A DNA stretch of 64,000 nt. Source: Globodera rostochiensis. Lineage: Eukaryota; Nematoda; Chromadorea; Rhabditida; Heteroderidae. The position numbers and the translations under genes were made by a program. The notes beneath the pieces were generated by a model. That model was not told the DNA's origin, ran no database searches, and saw only the letters and a list, made by a program, of their open reading frames with translations. Positions 57,749 to 64,000 of the stretch are shown here, piece after piece. The stretch spans positions 651,248-715,247 of the forward strand of contig JAEVLN010000024.1 in NCBI GenBank assembly GCA_018350325.1. Reading direction: 5' to 3'. Positions within the stretch are counted from its first letter, which is position 1. Each line of letters opens with the position of its first letter.

Positions 57749-58728
57749 TAGGGTAGGTCACGGTCGGTTAACCGAACCGAAACCGAAACCGAAAACCGGC
57801 TTTTTGGCCCAAAACCGAAACCGAAAACCGGGGGTCGTAAAAGCGGCCTAACCGAAAACCGGGGGTACCGGTTTATCGGTTTTTCGGTTTGAAAAATACA
57901 CCCCTAATGGTGGGATTTTATGAGATTTTCTTGGTGAAAGTTTTGGTGTAGTGGTGAGTGTTTGGGGGAGTTGAACTGTTGCTGGTAGTATGTTCAGATC
58001 CCGGCTGCTGTATTTGTTTATTAAAAGTTCTCTGAACTTTACGGTGTGTAAACAATTCTAAAAGTTTTTAAATCCCCTATTTTTTTTAATTAGCTACAAT
58101 TCACAAGTGTGATTGGACAATATTTAAAAAGTGAGCATCTATGGTGGAGGAAGCAAATAATTGAAATTTAATTTAATTTTTGTAAAATTGGTAATTATTG
58201 GATAGAGTCACTGGCAAGGCCTTAGCCAGAAAAAGTTTTCGGGCAAGCAAAAAAAAGCCGTATGGGGGTGTATTTTTGGGGGTTATTACATTTTTCTTAC
58301 GCAATTTTTTTCAAATTTCAATGTTTTTTAAAGTTTTTAAAAATGGAAGCATCCGGCGATGCCGATAGGCGCCGTCGGGTATTTAGCAAAATTACGCATT
58401 TTTTCGGAAAATTTTTCAAAAAAAAAAGTTTACGTAAGAGTGGAGGGGATGCCCGGCGGGAAAATTTTACAAAAAATTGCAATCTTTTTTAAGAAAATTG
58501 AAGCAAAAACTCAGAAAGATGTGATAAATTTATTTCAAAAATTTTTTTTTCTCAACTTTGATTTTTAAAAAAACTGAATTCGTCCAACCAAAAAAATTGC
58601 TAAAAACCGGTTTCGGTTTTCGGTTAACCGGGTGTCGACCTAAAACCGAAACCGAAAACCGGGGGTCGCAAAACCGGCCTAACCGAAAACCGGTACCCCC
58701 GGTTTAAAACCGACCGTGACCCACCCTA
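57749..58728. mobile_element. 980-bp hAT-type element with 8-bp target duplication, carrying another repeat
   Basis: Ends TAGGGTAGGTCACGGTCGGT and its near-complement ACCGACCGTGACCCACCCTA are flanked by the exact duplication TTTTAAAT (57741-57748 and 58729-58736). Both subterminal regions are tracts of AACCGAAACCG/CGGTTTTCGG motifs. The middle (about 57905-58600) is unrelated AT-rich DNA that includes the GGCGATGCCGATAGGCGCC member of the dispersed GGCGCC family, so it has captured or been hit by another repeat. No transposase. Confidence 0.88.
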
Positions 58729-58736
58729 TTTTAAAT

Positions 58737-61700
58737 CAATTAGATGGCCATTTTAATACAGTTAAAAATTTATATTAGTTAACTTTTTTAATAAACTCGC
58801 ATATTTATAACCTTTTAATATTCTGGCCTTGTTTTTATCAATCGTATTCAGCATTTAACTTTTTTAACTAAATTAAATGTACTCATTCCTTGATTAATAT
58901 TAAGCATTGCTTGCGCGCTAAGGTTCCGCGACATTCCAACCACACACCTTAAATATAGTTAGAATTGTTAGATTAATTGACCAAAGGCGTCTGAGCTCGT
59001 TGTCCCAAATTTCGTCCAGGCGCGGCAATGTTTTTACAAACATATTTTTTAGTTTATTTCCAAATTTTTTTGTCTTTATTTTGGGTTTAATTTTTTGTCG
59101 GAGGAGACAGTCCAGGGTGGGGGACCCCAGTTTAATATAAATATTTTTTTAATGTTTATCTAAATGATGATTCCACTTTCATTGAACATTAATTACATTT
59201 TCTATTTCATAATCTACAAGTTCGTTTTTTCCAACGTTGGTTATAAATAAGTTATTATTGATATAAAAATATAATACATTAGTTCGTGATTTTTTCGTGA
59301 CGCATAACAACATCCGTCCAATGAACATCCGCCCGCAATACGCAACCGGTTTAAACTTTCACCAGCAGGATCTTTTCCTTATTATTAACTTTATTTAACG
59401 TTTGGCGATGGATTTTTGTCATATTTTTTCCCTTTATTTTATTAATTATTATTGCAGTTTTTATTTTAACGGAGAAATGTAAATTTCGTCTAATGGGTCC
59501 TTTTATGATCAGTTAAATTTTTATTGTTTTTAATTATTATTAAAGTGTTAAAACCTTTTCATAATATTAAAAAAAATAACTATAATGAATTAAAATTATA
59601 ATTTGGTTGCATTTTTAACAAAAAGTTTTATAATGTTTAATAATTTTTATTTTACTCTGCAATACTTTAAAAATGTCGTGTATATTCGGGGCAGAGCATA
59701 AACGCCGGGAACCTTGATGATATGTGAGTCATACAGATCACGTATTTGAACATTCTGACTGCGATCCATAAATTAAAAAAATATATTTTGTTAATCAAAT
59801 GTCATTATTCAAACTTTTGCTTTTTTAATCAGATTAAAAAAGGTTTCATTTAAATCATTATCGACAAATTATTTTTTAAATATTTAGCGTCACAGCTCAT
59901 AAATTAGTGCAATTTAATTGTATATATATTTTAAGTTTTGTTACCGCTTTTATCAATTCAACTTTTTTTATCATTTAAATGTAAACTTTTTTTAAGACAG
60001 CAGCCAATGCTAAAAATATATTATAATCATTCTACTTTTAATAAATATAAGCGAGCTGTTTTTCTAGGTTGAGCTTAAACCGCTCCTTCTAAGGCTTGGT
60101 GGTGCGGAAAATTTAAACTTTTTGTAGAACATTCTATATTAATTTTTTTATTGAGAAAATATTACTTTAAAACATTTTTTGTTGTTGTTTTTTTTTGCTT
60201 TTATAAAATGTAATTTATTTAACATGAGGAAGAAATTATTGAGATCAAAGCGGCGAACGATTTCCTTCTTTTTTTATTATTGTGAATTTTTTTACCAATT
60301 TTTATTTGTGATCATTTAGTTACATTTATTTGTTAATTCATAGTTGAATATTTTTTGTATAATCTTTGTTTTATTTGTTATTCTTTTAGGTCAAAAGCTA
60401 TTAAAATATTTTTATTTTACATATATGTTTGAATTATGTCGCATGGCATTAGACTTAGATTCGTCCGCATTTAAAACCTTCAGTAATATTATTTAAGCTT
60501 TTTAAAATAATGCTAGAATAGGTCGGTAGGCAGCAAAGTTATTATCACGCCCTTTTTTCAAATGACTATATTTTATCTTTTCTTGAGATTTGGTATTTAC
60601 GATATAAATAAAAAAATTTATCTGATAGTTCTTTTCTTGTTAAATATTTCAATTGTGTTATAATACACTTTTTTTCATTTTTATATGGTGTATCATTTTG
60701 GGCACAGATTATAATTTAAAAAATTTTCGTTCTATTTATTTTAATTTACATACATATTAACTCATTTTAAATTGGGAGTTCTAAAAATTATGAACTCTTT
60801 GTCCCAGTATAAGAAGTCCTGCCAATCTTTCCCAAGGTGCTTTTCTTCGCAAACACGCTTTAAGTCGTCATTGGTCGAAATGTTGAAGCGGGTGCAAGCT
60901 TTACCTTGTATAGTGTGATACTATTATAAAGTTCGAATTTTACTTGTAAAATTTGAAGCTATTGCTTTTCTTGGAAGGTGGACGCGCAATTGCCGCCTAT
61001 CGCCGGTGATCAGCACCTTTTATCATATGAATTTTATTTTATTATTAATTAATGAATATGCATTATATACAGGTATGTGTATTTGTTATAGCTTTATATC
61101 TTCATATTTTAATTTATCATTATTTTTCTTATAGGTTTTCGTTACTGTTGTTATTTCAAGATGTTTTCCCGTCCATTTTTAACGATTTAATTTTTTAAGT
61201 CTAATGCGTTGCTATATTTTACCATATGATTAATTTAAAAAATGACGATTCATTAGTGTCTTTTATTAATTGCTAGTAGTGAATGAATTTTATGTTAAAT
61301 AAATATGTCGTCATTTATAGATTTTACATTTATGTTGCCGCAGTTGTTGATTATATATTTTAGGTATATTCTCATTTACTCATTATTTACATATACCTCG
61401 CTCTTTTGCTGTATGTATGTGAGTGATATGCGAGTTGCCCATGCCCTGTATTTGGAATGTCTTCTTTATTGAGTGATCCATCGTTGGAGGACGTATCGCG
61501 GACAAGAACTTGTGAGGCACCTTAAAATAAATTACAATGCAAGTTTTTTGGACTAAAAAATCATATTGAAAAATTTAAGTAGTTTTCCGCATACACCGCC
61601 TCTGGATTTTTATTTTGCATTTAATTTTTGATTTTTATTTACAAATTAAAAAAATTTAAAATTGTTTCACACAAAATGAACTTAATATAATCTAATTAAT

Positions 61701-62947
61701 TTTATCTTTTTGAGAAGATTAGGACTGCGTTTAAAAAAATGTTATATTTGACCATTATCTATAAGTATAATTTTATTTTTTAGTTCTTTATCTATTTGAG
61801 CCACCTTTTGGTGCAAGCTCGATGATTATATATCTATGTTGTTATGCTAATTAAGTTCTTTATTTCGCAATGCGTCTAACCATTTTCATCTTCGAATTTT
61901 AAAATAAATTAAAGAGAGTTAATTAAGTCCAATTAAATATAATTTTCTCTTATTTTTTTTAATTCAAAATTTTTTGATGAACTGTTATACCAATCGGAAA
62001 AGGTAATGATTTGAAAATTTAATTTGTAGTATATAAAAAATTAAAATTATGCGGTATTTTATTTTCTATTAAAAATAAACCGTGTGTCTTAGTTTTGGTT
62101 TAACTATATTGTAGATCTATCTATAAGTAATATCTAAATACATAAAAGAATGAACAATAAAATATAACTTAGATTTAATTTTGAAATAATACTTATTAAC
62201 TTTATTTCACAAACATGAAAAAAAATCACAGGTTTTTGATTTGAATTTTATTTTAATTTGCCTTAATTTATCAGTCATCGTTTCTCAGATTTTGCCTTTC
62301 AATTATATATTAAATTTCACATTTTTGGTCACATATTATAATTTAAATTAATTTTCGTTCTTATTTATTTTAATGTAAACACAAAATAATTGAATTTACA
62401 CACATTTTAATTTTTAAATTGATTGAATTGTTGAAAACGTACTGTGTGGCTGTTTTCGGCAACTCATTGTTTAGTATTTTTTCAAATATGTCGCTTAGTG
62501 CCTTAATAATCTCTTTTACTCTTCGGTTTAGCCGCTTTTATGGCATTTCTTGATCTTTTTATTAAAAAGTTAGCTTAAATTCTTTATTTGGTCGTTTCTT
62601 GATATTTTTCAATAATTAAAAATGGTTTTTTATTTATTAAAACTTTTTTAGCTTTTCAGTCAAACTTTGGTTATGATGATGAGTTACTTTTATTATAGAA
62701 CAGTCATAATTGAAATTTTTATAATTTTTGATTTATCACTTGCAGTTTTTGATATTGGTGTGAATTATTTTGTAACTTAAGATGTCGAGATTCAATATTC
62801 ATATTTCTCCCCCTCGCAGATCCGCCCGAAAAGCATATCTTCAGAACGGCTCTATGAAGTTTATAAACTTCTTTTAATGTTTACTTTTGTAGTTTACAAT
62901 TCATTAATTTCTTGAATCAATCACTATAGACCAAAATATGGTCTATA
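58737..62947. other. AT-rich, T-biased host DNA with small islands
   Basis: Islands at 58905-58950, 58985-59035, 59095-59130, 59330-59370, 60070-60110, 60790-60918 and 60975-61020. The one at 60790 is a 42-codon ORF from ATG to TGA (MNSLSQYKKSCQSFPRCFSS...). 61295-61455 is the partner of 49041-49189. A 31-codon ORF (from 62782) with PPRRSARKAYLQNG is also seen. No supported gene. Confidence 0.45.
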
Positions 62948-63510
62948 CAATTTAAAACTGTTGTTTCGCCTTCCGTTACTTGTAATTTACAGGTGCTATG
63001 TTTTTTTGGCATTTATGACTGTGAAACTTTTTCCGTATTTTACACAGCAAAAAAATAGTTTTACAAGCTTTTGTAATTGATCTTGGATTGCGAATTTTAA
63101 ATTTATTATTACAAGATATTTAAATTTATCAACTGCTCTATACCAACAGTCTAGACCAGCGCAGTCATTTTTTAGGACTTAGTATTACCGGCAGTTTTGA
63201 ATTTTTTATTCAATAATTTAAATATTATTTTTTAGTTTGTCGTTTAATATTATGCTTCGTAGTTTACGTGAAAGATAAAAAATCCTTTCCTTACATTAAA
63301 AAAAATATCCAATTATTTTATTTTATATTCGATGGGTATTAATTATTTAAGTATGCCCTGTATATCATAAATTGACTTAAAAGTTTTTATTTTTCAAATT
63401 ATTTAAATGTTAAAGTGTTTTTAATTCTTATACTTTTTTCACCGCTTTAATAAGGCAGACACACCCAATTGGACTAAAGACACCAAAAAGGGTCAGAATG
63501 GACTAAAAAC

Positions 63511-63756
63511 CAGGGGTGCTCATGGATATAAATTTTAGTTCCGTGCCCGGGTATATCCGTTTTTTTCGAAATTCGTACCGTTATCCGATGGATATCAGCG
63601 GATATATCCGGTTATCCGCGGATATCAGCGGGTATATCCGGATAAGTGGATTTTATCATATCCGTATCCATCCGTGTCCGTCCCATTTTTTGAAATTCCG
63701 TATCCATCCATATCCGGAGATATGCGCGGACATCCGGATATCCGGGAGCACCCCTG
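63511..63756. mobile_element. complete CAGGGGTGCTC hAT-type MITE, about 246 bp
   Basis: Ends CAGGGGTGCTC and GAGCACCCCTG, with CTAAAAAC duplicated at 63503-63510 and 63758-63765 (one extra G on the right). The interior consists of GGATATCCG/CGGATATC palindromes (for example around 63585-63645). It lies in a segment that also matches 40240-40544. Confidence 0.85.
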
Positions 63757-63954
63757 GCTAAAAACTGACCAAATCTAATCCATTTATGCGATAGAACTTT
63801 GTAAGTTGCCATTCTTTATCAGATTTCCTCTTATTTTTAAAAATCTATTACTTTTTATATTTTTAAATACAAGCAAAGATAAAGCCGGTCGCACTTGTAA
63901 TATTTGACAGTTATTTAATCGATTTAGATTGGGTTTTTTGCTTGTATAATAAGC

Positions 63955-64000
63955 CAGGCATGGACACGGTTACCCGTAACCGCGGTTACCCGCGGTTAAC
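63955..64000. mobile_element. left end of a further MITE cut by the window end
   Basis: CAGGCATGGACACGG is followed by GGTTACCCG, GTAACCGCGGTTAC and CGCGGTTAAC. The CAG start and dense palindromic motifs match the style of the other hAT-type MITEs. The right end is outside the window. Confidence 0.45.

Overview
The window looks like nematode nuclear DNA. It contains a large virus-like mobile element, a Polinton/Maverick, followed by about 45 kb of very AT-rich, repeat-filled host DNA. The nematode assignment rests on the many 39-56 nt spliceosomal introns with GTAAG-type donors and T-rich TTTAG/TTCAG acceptors, and on the high A+T content. A tylenchid (plant-parasitic type) host is a guess. 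The left end of the element lies outside the window, and no terminal inverted repeat could be identified.

Layout of the element, about 1-17.8 kb. The morphogenesis block is on the + strand: the tail of an acidic protein (2-220), an FtsK/HerA-type packaging ATPase (277-951), a small virion-like protein (893-1312), a large proline-rich protein (1348-2933), a retroviral-type integrase with a chromodomain (2840-4005), a penton-like minor capsid protein with a long proline-rich insert (4049-6070), a basic virion-like protein (6101-6568), a double-jelly-roll major capsid protein (6571-7884), a small membrane protein (8055-8510) and an adenain-like cysteine protease (8431-8889). A convergent minus-strand gene with a weak F-box-like N-terminus (8890-9774) separates this block from a ten-exon protein-primed DNA polymerase B (10436-14984). 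To its right is an accessory block: a stand-alone PAZ-domain protein on the minus strand (15279-15836), a two-exon protein with SV40-like nuclear signals (16091-16598) and a coiled-coil RING-finger protein (16822-17828).

State of the element. ATPase, major capsid protein and protease are intact. The proline-rich protein and integrase each carry one frameshift and the penton-like gene carries two. The polymerase has an in-frame stop and lacks the catalytic YxDTD motif. It is probably not autonomous, although three of the four frameshifts have the sense of one missing base and two of those sit in A-runs, so base-calling error must be excluded.

Regulation. The 10-mer ACTATTTAAA recurs 43-56 nt upstream of ATGs in the morphogenesis block. 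A different 12-mer, TGGGCGGAGCTT, occurs in both divergent intergenic regions of the accessory/replication block. This suggests two expression classes.

From 18.0 to 19.1 kb lies a minus-strand spliced gene of unknown function with a SAP-like motif, cut by a minisatellite. From 19.1 to 19.7 kb the DNA is C-rich low complexity. From 19.8 to 64 kb it is AT-rich with no convincing long gene. This part holds hAT-type MITEs with 8-bp target duplications, several segmental duplications (one about 2.2 kb), minisatellites, and scattered GC-richer islands that look like isolated or decayed exons. The strand bias changes from A-rich to T-rich near 27-29 kb.

The most interesting element is the accessory set. 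A PAZ-only (small-RNA-end-binding fold) protein, a RING protein and a possible F-box protein carried by one virus-like element suggest a counter-RNAi or ubiquitin-hijacking module. This is a hypothesis, not a demonstrated function.
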